The notes beneath the pieces were generated by a model that did no database searches, was not told the origin of the DNA, and saw nothing but the letters and a program-made list of their open reading frames with translations. A stretch of 64,000 nt of DNA from Roseovarius sp. ZX-A-9 (GTDB lineage: Bacteria > Pseudomonadota > Alphaproteobacteria > Rhodobacterales > Rhodobacteraceae). How positions within the stretch are numbered: position 1 is the stretch's first letter; every line of letters starts with the position of its first letter. Made by a program: the position numbers and the translations under genes. The stretch is taken from positions 62,001 to 126,000 of the forward strand of contig NZ_JAPWHW010000006.1 in the NCBI RefSeq assembly GCF_028369135.1. The letters are read 5' to 3'. Positions 26,577 through 35,190 of the stretch are shown in pieces.

Positions 26577-27056
26577 TCAGCCCGCCAATTCGCACCAGAT
26601 GATGACCATCATGACGGCCCAGGCCAACGTGACAAGTACCGGCGGCCCAAGCGCCGTGTAACGCCCGCGTACCTCCGTGCCGCTGTCCAAACCGTCTCCG
26701 ATCAAGCCGGGCAAGAGCTTTGCGCCCCCGAATTCTTGCATGACCCCTACGACGCCTGCATCCGTGTCACCTCGCCATTTCTGGGCGGTTGCCTCAATCG
26801 ACTCGTAAGCGGCCCGCACGCTGAACCAGGTCACAACCGCCGACGATATACCAAGAACCCCGAAAACAGTCATGATCGCGGCAATTATCCCGACTTCGAA
26901 TCTGTCATCAGCCTGGGTAAGCAGCGCGAATGAAGTGAAAAGCAATGCTTGAAACGTCACGAACCAGATTGTCCTTTGCCCGACCAGCCCGTCTTCATGC
27001 GCAACCTTTTCGCGGAAAGCCTTGTAGACCTCCAATGCATATTCTCTTTCGTCCAC
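26577..27056 (-). CDS. Small membrane protein of unknown function
   Basis: A 159-residue protein with a charged N-terminal helix (DEREYALEVYKAFREKVAHE), two hydrophobic segments near residues 32-50 and 60-85 (GIIAAIMTVFGVLGISSAVV) and a last one near 140-157. The layout, with a soluble loop before the final helix, resembles small helical membrane proteins often annotated as hypothetical; no enzyme motif is visible. A GTG at 27056 is proposed because GGAGGGGGCAAAAGG precedes it. It lies upstream of gmd on the same strand with a 196-base gap, so it is probably separately expressed. Confidence 0.65.
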   Translation of the reverse strand: MDEREYALEVYKAFREKVAHEDGLVGQRTIWFVTFQALLFTSFALLTQADDRFEVGIIAAIMTVFGVLGISSAVVTWFSVRAAYESIEATAQKWRGDTDAGVVGVMQEFGGAKLLPGLIGDGLDSGTEVRGRYTALGPPVLVTLAWAVMMVIIWCELAG

Positions 27057-27175
27057 CCTTTTGCCCCCTCCAGCCGCACACCGGCCAGACAAGCCTAGGC
27101 CGCAACCGACCCACCAAACAATAGCTTTGGCGGGACGCCCTTCAGCTATCCCCTGTTTCCGGCGACACCGCGCCC

Positions 27176-27331
27176 TCAGCCACCCAACGCCTCTCCCATC
27201 CAGCGTTGCAAAAGCAGGATCGAGTGTTCGGATTGCACTCCATTGCGCGGGTCCACCTCATTGTTCTCGCCGCCGACCAAATGCCAGCCGCGCCAGACCT
27301 CCAAGTTGCCAGCGCCCACTCCCAAAGTGCG
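27176..27331 (-). pseudogene. Short decayed reading frame, family unknown
   Basis: A 51-codon open stretch between two stops reads RTLGVGAGNLEVWRGWHLV and continues ENNEVDPRNGVQSEHSILLL to end WMGEALGG. The composition looks like the C-terminus of a real protein, unlike the arginine-rich shadow frames around it, but no start codon with a binding site is present and upstream codons are out of frame. I do not recognise the family. It may be a fragment left by deletion. Confidence 0.3.
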
Positions 27332-27572
27332 TCACGGGCGCCGGGAAAGCGCCCTCCCACGGAGGCGTGGGACTGCATCATGATTTACAAAAATCAATTT
27401 CATTTAGCGATACATTCGGAATTTCAACAGAAAAGCTTTTTATTTATCAATTTTATTGAACGAATTCAGATTTAACCCTGCCCCCGGCTCTCCAGCCGGT
27501 TCACAGGTATAAGCGTGGTAAGAACAGGCCATCACACGCGCGATGCCCTGCCCGCTGACCAGCTGATGCGCC

Positions 27573-27785
27573 GTGATGCTGGACGATGCTGTTGTCAGGG
27601 CCACGACCTCGCTTACCTGCGGACATAGCGTCGGGCACATTTTGGCCTTTGCCTATGTGAAACCGCATGCCAATGTGGCCGGAAACGTGGCCCTAACCCC
27701 CATCGCCGCTCAACCGCGCGCCGCGCTTATCCTGACCGCCCCGGCCCATGATCCAAGCGGCCTGCGCCCCCGATCAGAGGACTGA
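27573..27785 (+). pseudogene. Remnant of the GcvT-C terminal domain of a dimethylglycine/sarcosine dehydrogenase-type protein
   Basis: The frame encodes ATTSLTCGHSVGHILAFAYV and ends APAHDPSGLRPRSED. In FAD-dependent dimethylglycine and sarcosine dehydrogenases the last domain reads vTSGGYGHsVGksiAlAYV, then a basic strand and paeplYDPsnarmR. About 65 residues of an expected 800 remain; no FAD domain or folate barrel precedes it. The zinc-alcohol-dehydrogenase operon begins 40 bases downstream, so the remnant may mark a lost upstream member of that operon. Confidence 0.55.
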
Positions 27786-27825
27786 GTCCCGTGATTTGCT
27801 ACCCCCAAGAGACGAAGGAACAAAC

Positions 27826-28911
27826 ATGAACGACCTGCCCCCCCGGATGCGCGCTATGGTCCTCATGCGGCACGGTGATCTCGACGCCTATGAATGGCAC
27901 GAGGATTGGCCGACACCACAGCCGGGACCGATGGATGTGATCATCAAAGTTGCTGCCTGCGGGCTGAACAATACCGACGTCAACACGCGCTCGGGCTGGT
28001 ACTCCAAGGCCGTCAGCGAGGCCACCACCGGTGGCAGTTACGACACGGTAGGCGCCGACGACCCGACCTGGGGCGGCGCGCCCATTACCTTTCCGCGCAT
28101 TCAGGGGGTCGATGTTGTGGGTCATGTCGTCGCCGTCGGCGCAGAGGCGGACGCTTCGCTGATCGGCCGCCGCGTGCTGGTCGATGGCTGGCAGCGCGAC
28201 TGGAGCGATCCGGACAACAAGGACAAGACCGGCTATTTCGGCAGCGAATGCGATGGCGGCTATGCCGAGTACACCCGGGCCGACATGCGCGATGTCGCTC
28301 CCATCTCGTCCGATCTGTCCGATGCCGAATTGGCGACGTTCCAGTGCAGCTACTCCACAGCCGAGGGCATGCTGGCCCGCGCCAATGTGGGCCCGGACGA
28401 CACGGTGCTGGTCCCCGGCGCGTCGGGCGGCGTTGGCGGTGCGCTGATCCAGCTGGCAAAGCGGCGCGGCGCGCGGGTGATCGCGATGGCGTCAGAGGCC
28501 AAACATGCGGATGTCGCCCGCATGGGGCCTGACCGCATCCTGCCGCGCGCGCCCGATGATCTGCACGCCACGTTGAAGGACGAGCGGATCACAGTCGTGG
28601 CCGACGTGGTGGGCGGCGATCAGTGGCCCGCCCTCATTGACACACTGGAACGCGGCGGGCGCTACACGATCTCCGGTGCCATCGCGGGTCCGATGGTCAC
28701 GCTCGATCTGCGCACGCTCTACCTGCGCGATCTTACCTTTACCGGCTCGACCGTCATTCCGCAGCAGGTGTTCCACGATCTTGTCGGCTATATCGAGCGC
28801 GGCGAGGTCAAGCCGATGCTCGCCGCCACCTACAAGCTGGAGCAGCTCCGCGAAGCGCAGGTCGCCTTTATCGCCAAGAAACACACCGGCAACATCGTGG
28901 TCACGCCGTGA
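27826..28911 (+). CDS. Zinc-type alcohol dehydrogenase (MDR superfamily)
   Basis: A 361-residue medium-chain dehydrogenase/reductase. The GroES-like N-domain has IIKVAACGLNNTDVNTRSGW with the catalytic-site Cys near residue 45 and FPRIQGVDVVGHVVAVG; the cofactor motif is LVPGASGGVGGALIQLAKRR near 205. The four-Cys structural zinc lobe is absent. It may oxidise an alcohol or reduce an enoyl compound. Start at 27826 follows GAAGGAACAAAC. Its TGA overlaps the GTG of dddQ, so the two are coupled; a role beside DMSP cleavage, for example on 3-hydroxypropionate or acrylate derivatives, is possible but unproven, and it is not a clear AcuI. Confidence 0.85.
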   Translation: MNDLPPRMRAMVLMRHGDLDAYEWHEDWPTPQPGPMDVIIKVAACGLNNTDVNTRSGWYSKAVSEATTGGSYDTVGADDPTWGGAPITFPRIQGVDVVGHVVAVGAEADASLIGRRVLVDGWQRDWSDPDNKDKTGYFGSECDGGYAEYTRADMRDVAPISSDLSDAELATFQCSYSTAEGMLARANVGPDDTVLVPGASGGVGGALIQLAKRRGARVIAMASEAKHADVARMGPDRILPRAPDDLHATLKDERITVVADVVGGDQWPALIDTLERGGRYTISGAIAGPMVTLDLRTLYLRDLTFTGSTVIPQQVFHDLVGYIERGEVKPMLAATYKLEQLREAQVAFIAKKHTGNIVVTP

Positions 28912-29510
28912 CCGCACGAGCAGCCTTTCACTCAGCGCTCGATGCCGCACGCGACTGGCACGCCGCACTGCCAGCCATGGCCGCGTTTACGGACTGGCCG
29001 GATGATCTGCGCTATGCCGCCCGCGCGCCGGTGTCCCGCCCAGTTCTGCCCTTGATGGAGCGCGATCCGGGCCATGCCAGCCCGCAAAGCGCTCGCTTAC
29101 AGGCCGCACTTCTGGCCGCAGCACCTCATGCCGAATGGCGCCTGACCTATACCGAGGAAGAAGTGGGCCGCGACTTTCTGAACCGCTTCGCCTGGTTCGA
29201 GCTTGCCGGGCCGGACGGGCATTTCGTGACCGATCAGTGCCGGATCACCGTGGCCTATTGGGGGCGGAACCTGTTTTATGCGCGCCACTGGCACGAGCCC
29301 GAAGAACTCTACACCGTCGTCTCGGGCAGTGGCATCTTCATGGTCGACAACCAGCCTGACCTGATCCTCGGCCCCGGAGACACGCGCCTGCATCTGAGCA
29401 ACCAGCCGCACGCCCTGCGCACCCAAAACGACCCGATTCTGGTGCTGGTGATCTGGCGCGGTGCCGGGCTGGCCGATGATCCGCGCATGGTTCCGGAGGA
29501 TGCGTCGTGA
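28908..29510 (+). CDS. dddQ: DMSP lyase, DddQ-type cupin
   Basis: DddQ cleaves dimethylsulfoniopropionate to dimethyl sulfide and acrylate. The 200-residue length matches, and the C-terminal cupin has YARHWHEPEELYTVVSGSG: His129, Glu133 and Tyr135 reproduce the H-x3-E-x-Y spacing of the metal/catalytic residues described for DddQ, with the fourth ligand at His168 in SNQPHALRT. The GTG start at 28908 overlaps the stop of the zinc-dehydrogenase gene. Downstream lie an enolase-superfamily pseudogene and a small cupin. Related lyase-fold cupins with other substrates exist, so activity should be treated as likely but not proved. Confidence 0.8.
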   Translation: MTARAAFHSALDAARDWHAALPAMAAFTDWPDDLRYAARAPVSRPVLPLMERDPGHASPQSARLQAALLAAAPHAEWRLTYTEEEVGRDFLNRFAWFELAGPDGHFVTDQCRITVAYWGRNLFYARHWHEPEELYTVVSGSGIFMVDNQPDLILGPGDTRLHLSNQPHALRTQNDPILVLVIWRGAGLADDPRMVPEDAS

Positions 29511-29534
29511 GGATCAGGATGCGTCGTGAGGATC
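29498..29534 (+). repeat. 18-base tandem duplication at the dddQ stop
   Basis: GGATGCGTCGTGAGGATC occurs at 29498-29515 and again at 29517-29534 with one A between. The first copy holds the dddQ TGA. The second holds the GTG start of the following enolase-superfamily gene. Removing one 19-base unit would restore a GTGA stop-start overlap like the others in this operon. Confidence 0.95.
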
Positions 29535-30573
29535 GCACGGATAGACGCCTACCAGGTCGATCTGCCGGTCAGCGGCGGGAACTACCGCCTGTCGGGCGGG
29601 CGCAGCTACACCAGTTATGATGCCACGATCGTTCGCGTGACCGCCGATTGCGGGCGCATCGGCTGGGGCGAAAGCACGCCATTCGGCGCCACCTATGTCG
29701 CGGCTCACGCGGGCAGTGCGCGCGCCGGGCTGGCGCTGCTGGCGCCCGCGCTGATCGGCATGGACCCGACCCACCACGACCGCCTGTGGGAGCGGATGCA
29801 ACTGACGCTGAGCGGCCACCGCGCTGCGCGTTGCACGGTTGATGTGGCGTGTTGGGACATTGCCGCGCAGGCCGCCGGTTTGCCGCTGTGCGATCTGCTG
29901 GGCGGGCGGGTGTCCGGCCCGGTGCCGGTGATATCCTCAATCGGCAGCGATACGCCAGAAGCGATGCGCGCGAGCGTCGCGCGCCACCGTGCCGACGGGT
30001 TCATGGGGCATTCGATCAAGATCGGCGCATCAGAGGTCGAGGGCGGCCCGGGGCTGGATGCAGAGCGCATCCGCGCCTGCCTGGCTGATCGCCAAACCGG
30101 CGAATGGTTCCTCGCCGATGCCAATAACGGCCTCACGCCCGAACATGCATTGCGCACACTGCCCGGTGCCGATCCTGCTTGACGAGTTGATCCAGTCCGA
30201 AGCCGACCTGATCCACGCCATCGCCAATGACAGCTGTGACGGCGTCGGCCTGAAACTATCCAAACAGGGCGGCATAACCGCGATGATCCGCCAGCGCAGC
30301 ATCGCGGCGGCGGCGGGCATGGTGTTGTCGGTGCAGGACACGGTCGGCTCGGAAATCAGCTTTGCCGCGATCCTGCATCTGGCCCAGTCGACACCGCGTC
30401 ACCTGTTTCGCTGCGCACTCGACACCCGCGCGATGATCAAAGGCTCGGTTGCAGCCTTCGATGCCCCGATCCACAATGGCGGCGCCGAGGCCCCGGTCAC
30501 CCCCGGTCTCGGCGTGACACCCGATCACGCCTGCCTCGGTGCACCATTTTCAACCTGGAAGGACCCCATATGA
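29526..30573 (+). pseudogene. Mandelate racemase/muconate lactonizing enzyme-family protein, frameshifted with internal deletion
   Basis: The first part (29526-30182) encodes 218 residues of an enolase-superfamily enzyme: the N-terminal capping domain (MRIARIDAYQVDLPV, GRIGWGESTPFG) and the first barrel strands, with KIGAS near 168 and LADANNGLTPEHALR near 195. It then meets a stop. Another frame resumes with VPILLDELIQSEADLIHAI, the third acid strand, and continues through GLKLSKQGGITAMIRQRSI and VLSVQDTVGSEISFAA to a stop at 30573. About 30-35 residues expected between the two parts are missing, so a deletion that is not a multiple of three broke the gene. The cupin start overlaps the old stop by ATGA. 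Confidence 0.85.
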
Positions 30574-30854
30574 CCATGACCTGCACCGCAACCCAGATGA
30601 TCGATGACGCCCGCGTACGCGTCACCCGGTTCGACTTTGCGCCCGGACAGCAGACCGGCTGGCATACCCACGGGTTTGACTACGTGATCACCGCGCTCAC
30701 CGATTGCCATATGCGGCTGGAACTGCCCGGCGGCGAGGTCAATGACGTCACCGTGCCCGCAGGCACCGTTTATCGCCGCAATGAAGGCGTGGAGCATAAC
30801 GTGATCAACGGCGGCGACGCGCCGATGGCCTTTGTCGAAGTCGAGATAAAGTGA
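30570..30854 (+). CDS. Small single-domain cupin
   Basis: A 94-residue cupin: VTRFDFAPGQQTGWHTHGFD near residue 15, MRLELPGGEVNDVTVPAGTV and HNVINGGDAPMAFVEVEIK at the end. HTH around residue 32 and His near 77 could bind a metal, while the usual glutamate of motif 1 is replaced in the FDYV segment. It is intact and starts at 30570 (ATGACCATG) with GGAAGGA upstream, overlapping the stop of the broken enolase-superfamily gene; the next broken gene starts with GTG inside its own stop. It is one of the surviving members of the dddQ operon. Substrate unknown. Confidence 0.8.
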   Translation: MTMTCTATQMIDDARVRVTRFDFAPGQQTGWHTHGFDYVITALTDCHMRLELPGGEVNDVTVPAGTVYRRNEGVEHNVINGGDAPMAFVEVEIK

Positions 30855-31220
30855 AAATCACGCGCATAACAGTCTATGCGCTCGACCTGCCGCTCACCCA
30901 TCCCAATTTCCTGTCGGGTGGGCGGCTGCGCTTCGATACGCGCGACAGCAGTTTCGTGCGCATTGATACCGATGCGGGTCTGCCCGGTTAGGGAGAAGGC
31001 TGCTCCAGTCGGCATACCTACCTGCCCTTCCACGCCTACGCCCAATCCCCCCTCGACATCGCCTGCTGGGATATCCTCGGCCAATCCGCGCAGATGCCGC
31101 ACTGGCAGCTTTTCGGCGGACACGTCTGCGAAGGCGGCTCGCTAAAGCCGAACCACCCAGCACACCAGACCTCGGCATCATTCCGGACCCGGATCAACTG
31201 GGCACGCCTGTCGCCATGTT
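30851..31220 (+). pseudogene. Second mandelate racemase-family gene, nonsense mutation and deletions
   Basis: From the GTG at 30851 the frame reads VKITRITVYALDLPLTHPNF and SFVRIDTDAGLPG, then TAG at 30989-30991 where family members have Trp (GxxGWGEGC), a single TGG to TAG change. The same frame continues GEGCSSRHTYLPFHA and jumps directly to SPLDIACWDILGQSA, missing roughly 45 residues. After GGHVCEGG the barrel is gone; another frame gives DLGIIPDPDQLGTPVA, the usual C-terminus, ending near 31216. The gene is therefore a decayed paralogue of the first one. Confidence 0.85.
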
Positions 31221-31300
31221 ACGAGTCTGCGCCATGACAGACACGCGCCTCCGGGCATCGGACTTCATTTCATCTTTCCAAAAATACCTTTGGGGGTGAA

Positions 31301-31340
31301 TTGGCCCCCTTGGGCCAAGAGGGGGCCAACGGCCCCCTTT
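31301..31340. repeat. Overlapping GC-rich hairpins, terminator-like
   Basis: TTGGCCCCCT (31301-31310) pairs perfectly with AGGGGGCCAA (31320-31329). The same AGGGGGCC can instead pair with GGCCCCCT (31331-31338), followed by TT. The two stems exclude each other. The element lies after the decayed dddQ operon and may be its terminator or a dispersed repeat. Confidence 0.6.
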
Positions 31341-31420
31341 CCCCGGCGACGCGCGCCCGCGCGGCGCTATCCCTGCCAGAGACACGCCGATGAATCTTTC
31401 CCGCATCTCCCTGCGACGCG

Positions 31421-31500
31421 GTCATCACCAGCCCCATCCGGCTGGACACCGATACCGGCCTCGGCATCACATCGGACCGGCTCGGCAGGCCCGCCAAGGG
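31421..31500 (+). pseudogene. Possible third enolase-superfamily C-terminal fragment
   Basis: One frame reads ITSPIRLDTDTGLGITSDRL and then GRPAKG. This resembles the closing GLGIxPDxDRLG segment of mandelate racemase-family proteins seen also at 31170-31216. It is very short and could be chance; it would fit a further deleted paralogue of the neighbouring pseudogenes. Confidence 0.3.
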
Positions 31501-31520
31501 TGCCGCCGCGCAGATTTTCT

Positions 31521-31570
31521 TGAGAATCATTCTCATCTCACTTGACAAATTGAGAATGATTGTCATTAAC
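31521..31570 (+). promoter_or_regulatory. Fur/Mur-type boxes over the sitABCD promoter
   Basis: TGAGAATCATTCTCA (31521-31535) is a perfect seven-base dyad with one central base. A second, imperfect box TGAGAATGATTGTCA lies at 31551-31565. A TTGACA at 31542-31547 sits between them and could be the -35 element. The pattern matches Fur-family (Fur, or Mur in alphaproteobacteria) operators and explains metal control of the transporter that starts at 31629. Confidence 0.85.
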
Positions 31571-31628
31571 AGTTGCAACACCTAACTAACTTACCATACC
31601 CCCGCCCTCTCACCTTTCCGGAGACATC

Positions 31629-32528
31629 ATGCCCGTCATTCGACTGACCCACCTTGCCGCGACGTTCATCCTTGCTCTCACGGCCACCGTCGCTTCGGCA
31701 GACAAGTTGAAAGTCGTGACCACCTTCACCGTTCTGGCCGACATGGCCCAGAACGTGGCCGGCGACGCAGCCGAGGTCGTGTCAATCACCAAGCCCGGCG
31801 CTGAAATACACGGCTACGAGCCGACACCGCGCGATATCGTGCGCGCCTCGGATGCCGATCTGGTCCTGTGGAACGGCATGAACCTCGAACTGTGGTTCGA
31901 ACAGTTCCTCCGCCATCTGGGCGATATCCCCTCAGCCACATTGACCGACGGGATCGACCCGATCTCGATCTCGTCGGGGTCTTATCAGGGCCAACCGAAC
32001 CCGCATGCCTGGATGGGGCTGGATAACGCGCTGATCTACATCGACAACATCACCGCTGCCCTGTCCACGCACGACCCCGATAACGCCGCCACCTACGCGG
32101 CCAACGCTGACCGCTACAAGGCCAGACTGCGCGAAGTGATGGAGCCGCTGCGCGCACAAATCGCCGCGATCCCGCAGGCGCAGCGCTGGCTTGTCACCTG
32201 CGAGGGTGCCTTCAGCTATCTGGCCCGCGACTTTGGGCTGCAAGAACTCTATCTGTGGCCGATGAACGCCGATCAGGTTGGCACGCCCCAGCAGGTCCGC
32301 TCGGTGATTGACGGGGTCCGCGAACACGATATTCCCGTGGTCTTCTGCGAAAGCACCGTGCGCACCGCCCCCGCCGAACAGGTCGCGCGCGAAACTGGCG
32401 CGCGTTACGGCGGTGTGCTCTATGTCGACAGCCTCAGTACCGCGGACGGTCCGGTGCCGACCTATCTCGATCTGTTGCGCGTCACCTCGCAGACCGTCGT
32501 GGACGGGCTGACCGGCGCGGGAAACTGA
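31629..32528 (+). CDS. sitA: Manganese/iron ABC transporter substrate-binding protein
   Basis: A 299-residue cluster A-I metal receptor with signal peptide (residues 1-24, cleavage after ASA). [18 protein letters not shown] starts the mature domain; the metal ligands are His near 61 ([14 protein letters not shown]), His near 125 ([10 protein letters not shown]), Glu near 195 ([14 protein letters not shown]) and an acidic residue near 265 (VLYVDSLS). This His-His-Glu-Asp set is usual for Mn/Fe receptors such as SitA, in contrast to zinc receptors with a His-rich loop, which is absent. It follows the Fur/Mur boxes and leads a four-gene operon. Confidence 0.9.
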   Translation: MPVIRLTHLAATFILALTATVASADKLKVVTTFTVLADMAQNVAGDAAEVVSITKPGAEIHGYEPTPRDIVRASDADLVLWNGMNLELWFEQFLRHLGDIPSATLTDGIDPISISSGSYQGQPNPHAWMGLDNALIYIDNITAALSTHDPDNAATYAANADRYKARLREVMEPLRAQIAAIPQAQRWLVTCEGAFSYLARDFGLQELYLWPMNADQVGTPQQVRSVIDGVREHDIPVVFCESTVRTAPAEQVARETGARYGGVLYVDSLSTADGPVPTYLDLLRVTSQTVVDGLTGAGN

Positions 32529-32556
32529 GCCTGTGCAAAACAAAGGAAATCGAGCC

Positions 32557-33456
32557 ATGTCAGAGCCAGCCCAAAGCCAGACACAGGCCACACGAGAAAT
32601 CATCAATGAGCCGGGCCTCTCGGCTCAGGGCGTCACTGTCACCTATCGCAACGGGATGACCGCGCTCTGGGATGCGAGTTTCGAGATCCCGCGCGGCACG
32701 GTGGCGGCATTGGTCGGCGTGAACGGTGCCGGAAAATCCACGCTGTTCAAGGCGATCATGGGGTTCGTTCCCGCCGCCAAGGGCGAGATTCGTCTGCTGG
32801 GACGCACCGTGAAACAGGCGCTGCGCGAAAACCTCGTGGCCTATGTGCCGCAATCCGAAGAGGTGGACTGGGCCTTTCCCGTGCTGGTCGAGGACGTCGT
32901 GATGATGGGCCGCTATGGTCACATGGGATTCCTGCGCCGCCCCTCAAAGGCGGACCGCGACGCAGTGGACACCGCGCTGACGCGCGTGAACATGCAAGAC
33001 TTCCGCCTGCGCCAGATCGGCGAATTGTCTGGCGGGCAGCGCAAGCGCGTCTTTCTCGCCCGAGCGTTGGCACAGGATGGGCAGATTATCCTGCTGGACG
33101 AACCTTTTACCGGTGTCGACGTGAAAACAGAGGATCAGATCGTGGCGCTCTTGCGCGAGCTGCGCGACGAGGGCCGGGTGATGCTGGTCTCGACCCACAA
33201 CCTGGGCTCGGTGCCGGAGTTTTGCGACCGCACGATCCTGGTCAAGGGCACCGTGCTGGCCTACGGACCGACCGAGACCACGTTCACACGCGCCAACCTG
33301 GAGGCGGCGTTCGGCGGCGTGCTGCGCCACTTCACCCTCGGCGGCGATCAGTTGCACGATGACGAGGACGCCCGCAGCATCACGATCTTTTCCGACGATG
33401 AACGCCCGCTGGTCCAATATGGCGACGTGACACACACCACGGAGCCGGGTGCATGA
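32557..33456 (+). CDS. sitB: Manganese/iron ABC transporter ATP-binding protein
   Basis: A 299-residue ABC ATPase. Walker A is GVNGAGKST near residue 50, the Q-loop follows in [12 protein letters not shown], the signature is [16 protein letters not shown] near 150 and Walker B is [19 protein letters not shown] holds the switch His. SEEVDW after the Q-loop is typical for metal-type importers. ATG at 32557 with AAAGGAAATCGAGCC upstream is preferred over a GTG at 32533. Its stop overlaps the sitC start. Confidence 0.92.
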   Translation: MSEPAQSQTQATREIINEPGLSAQGVTVTYRNGMTALWDASFEIPRGTVAALVGVNGAGKSTLFKAIMGFVPAAKGEIRLLGRTVKQALRENLVAYVPQSEEVDWAFPVLVEDVVMMGRYGHMGFLRRPSKADRDAVDTALTRVNMQDFRLRQIGELSGGQRKRVFLARALAQDGQIILLDEPFTGVDVKTEDQIVALLRELRDEGRVMLVSTHNLGSVPEFCDRTILVKGTVLAYGPTETTFTRANLEAAFGGVLRHFTLGGDQLHDDEDARSITIFSDDERPLVQYGDVTHTTEPGA

Positions 33457-34337
33457 TGCAGACCCTGCTGGAGCCCTTCGCCTACGCGTATATGACCAAT
33501 GCGATGTGGGTATCGGCCCTTGTCGGTGCGGTCTGCGCGTTCCTGTCGGCCTATCTCATGCTCAAAGGCTGGTCGCTGATCGGCGACGCGCTCAGCCATT
33601 CGGTCGTGCCGGGAGTGGCCGGGGCCTATATCCTTGGCCTGCCATTTGCCTTGGGGGCATTTGTCGCAGGCGGGCTGGCGGCGGGGGCGATGCTGTTTCT
33701 GTCCGAGCGCTCAGGGCTGAAGGTTGATGTAATCATCGGGCTGATCTTTACCTCTTTCTTCGGACTGGGCCTGTTCATGATCTCGCTCAATCCGATGTCG
33801 GTCAGCATCCAGACGATCACCATGGGCAACATCCTGGCAATCACGCCCGAAGACACTTGGCAATTGGCCATCATCGGCTTCGTGTCGCTGGCGGTGCTGC
33901 TGGCCAAGTGGAAGGATCTGATGGTGGTGTTCTTCGATGAAAGCCACGCGCGGTCCATCGGGTTACGCCCCGGTCTGCTCAAGGCGATTTTCTTCATGCT
34001 GCTGTCGGCCTCGGTCGTGGCGGCGATGCAGACGGTCGGCGCTTTCCTGGTGATCGCCATGGTGGTGACGCCGGGGGCAACGGCCTATCTGCTCTGTGAC
34101 CGGTTTCCTCGCCTGATCGCCACATCCGTCGCCATTGGCGCAATCAGCAGCTTCCTGGGGGCCTATATCAGCTTCTTTCTTGATGGCGCGACCGGCGGCA
34201 TCATCGTGACGCTCCAGACATGCGTGTTCCTGGTCGCGTTCTTTTTGGCGCCGAAACACGGGCTGCTGGCGGCGCGACGCCGTGCGGCGCAGGCGCTCCA
34301 CGGAGGCCCACCAACGGCCGAGGAGGAGCGCGCGTGA
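33453..34337 (+). CDS. sitC: Manganese/iron ABC transporter permease
   Basis: A 294-residue membrane protein with about eight helices of the ABC-3 (ZnuB/SitC) family. [20 protein letters not shown] near residue 35 is the conserved cytoplasmic loop, and [20 protein letters not shown] near 195 is another family block. The C-terminus is charged and soluble ([13 protein letters not shown]). It overlaps sitB by ATGA and sitD by one base of its stop, so the operon is tightly coupled. Confidence 0.92.
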   Translation: MMQTLLEPFAYAYMTNAMWVSALVGAVCAFLSAYLMLKGWSLIGDALSHSVVPGVAGAYILGLPFALGAFVAGGLAAGAMLFLSERSGLKVDVIIGLIFTSFFGLGLFMISLNPMSVSIQTITMGNILAITPEDTWQLAIIGFVSLAVLLAKWKDLMVVFFDESHARSIGLRPGLLKAIFFMLLSASVVAAMQTVGAFLVIAMVVTPGATAYLLCDRFPRLIATSVAIGAISSFLGAYISFFLDGATGGIIVTLQTCVFLVAFFLAPKHGLLAARRRAAQALHGGPPTAEEERA

Positions 34338-35176
34338 TGGATATCGAAACGCTGTTGATGCCGTTCCGTTTTGATTTCATGCTGAACGCTTTCTATATCG
34401 GGATGCTCGTGGCGGTGCCCACGGCGCTCTTGTCATGCTTTCTGGTGCTCAAGGGCTGGGCGCTGATGGGAGATGCGGTCAGCCATGCCGTGCTGCCGGG
34501 GATCGTGCTGGCCTATATCCTGGGCATTCCACTGATCATCGGGGCCTTCGCGGCGGGCATGACCTGCGCGCTCGCCACCGGCTATTTGGCGGGCAACAGC
34601 CGGGTCAAGGAAGACACCGTGATGGGCGTCGTCTTCTCTGGCATGTTCGGGATCGGGCTGGTGCTTTACGTCTCGATCGAGACGAATGCGCATCTCGATC
34701 ACATCCTCTTTGGCAACATGCTGGGGGTGGAGGCCCACGAGCTGTGGACGGCTGGCCTGATTGCGCTGGTCGTCTCGGCCGCGCTGTTGCTGAAATGGAA
34801 GGACCTGTTGTTGCACAGCTTTGACCCGGCGCAGGCACGTGCGACGGGCTTGCCGGTGAACCTGCTGCATTACGGCCTTCTGGCGGCGCTGTCGCTTACC
34901 ATCGTGGCGACGCTCTCGGCTGCCGGTCTGATCCTGGCCATCGGCCTGCTGATCGCGCCGGGGGCGATCGCGTTTCTGCTGGTGCGCCGGTTCGGCACGA
35001 TGCTGATTGTCGCGGTGGCGGTCTGCCTCTTTTCGATACTGGCGGGCACATATGCCAGCTTTTTCATCGACAGCGCCCCGGCCCCCACCATCATACTGAT
35101 CCTAACCGCGCTCTTCATCGCGGCCTTCCTGCGCCGGATCTGGGTGACCCGGCGCGCAGCACGGCGTCTGGTCTGA
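34337..35176 (+). CDS. sitD: Manganese/iron ABC transporter permease, second subunit
   Basis: A 279-residue ABC-3 permease, paralogous to sitC (LKGWALMGDAVSHAVLPGIV near residue 35; SAAGLILAIGLLIAPGAIAF near 195). Two different permeases are expected for SitABCD systems. ATG at 34337 overlaps the sitC stop (ATGA) and follows GGAGGAG, so the 39 upstream in-frame codons inside sitC are not used. The gene ends 15 bases from the convergent CoxE-like gene. Confidence 0.92.
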   Translation: MDIETLLMPFRFDFMLNAFYIGMLVAVPTALLSCFLVLKGWALMGDAVSHAVLPGIVLAYILGIPLIIGAFAAGMTCALATGYLAGNSRVKEDTVMGVVFSGMFGIGLVLYVSIETNAHLDHILFGNMLGVEAHELWTAGLIALVVSAALLLKWKDLLLHSFDPAQARATGLPVNLLHYGLLAALSLTIVATLSAAGLILAIGLLIAPGAIAFLLVRRFGTMLIVAVAVCLFSILAGTYASFFIDSAPAPTIILILTALFIAAFLRRIWVTRRAARRLV

Positions 35177-35190
35177 ACGCGCTCCGGCGC

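Noticed and set aside
26577-27056. A CBASS/SLATT-type defence effector
   Set aside because: The membrane topology is vaguely similar, but there is no nucleotide-cyclase or other defence gene beside it.
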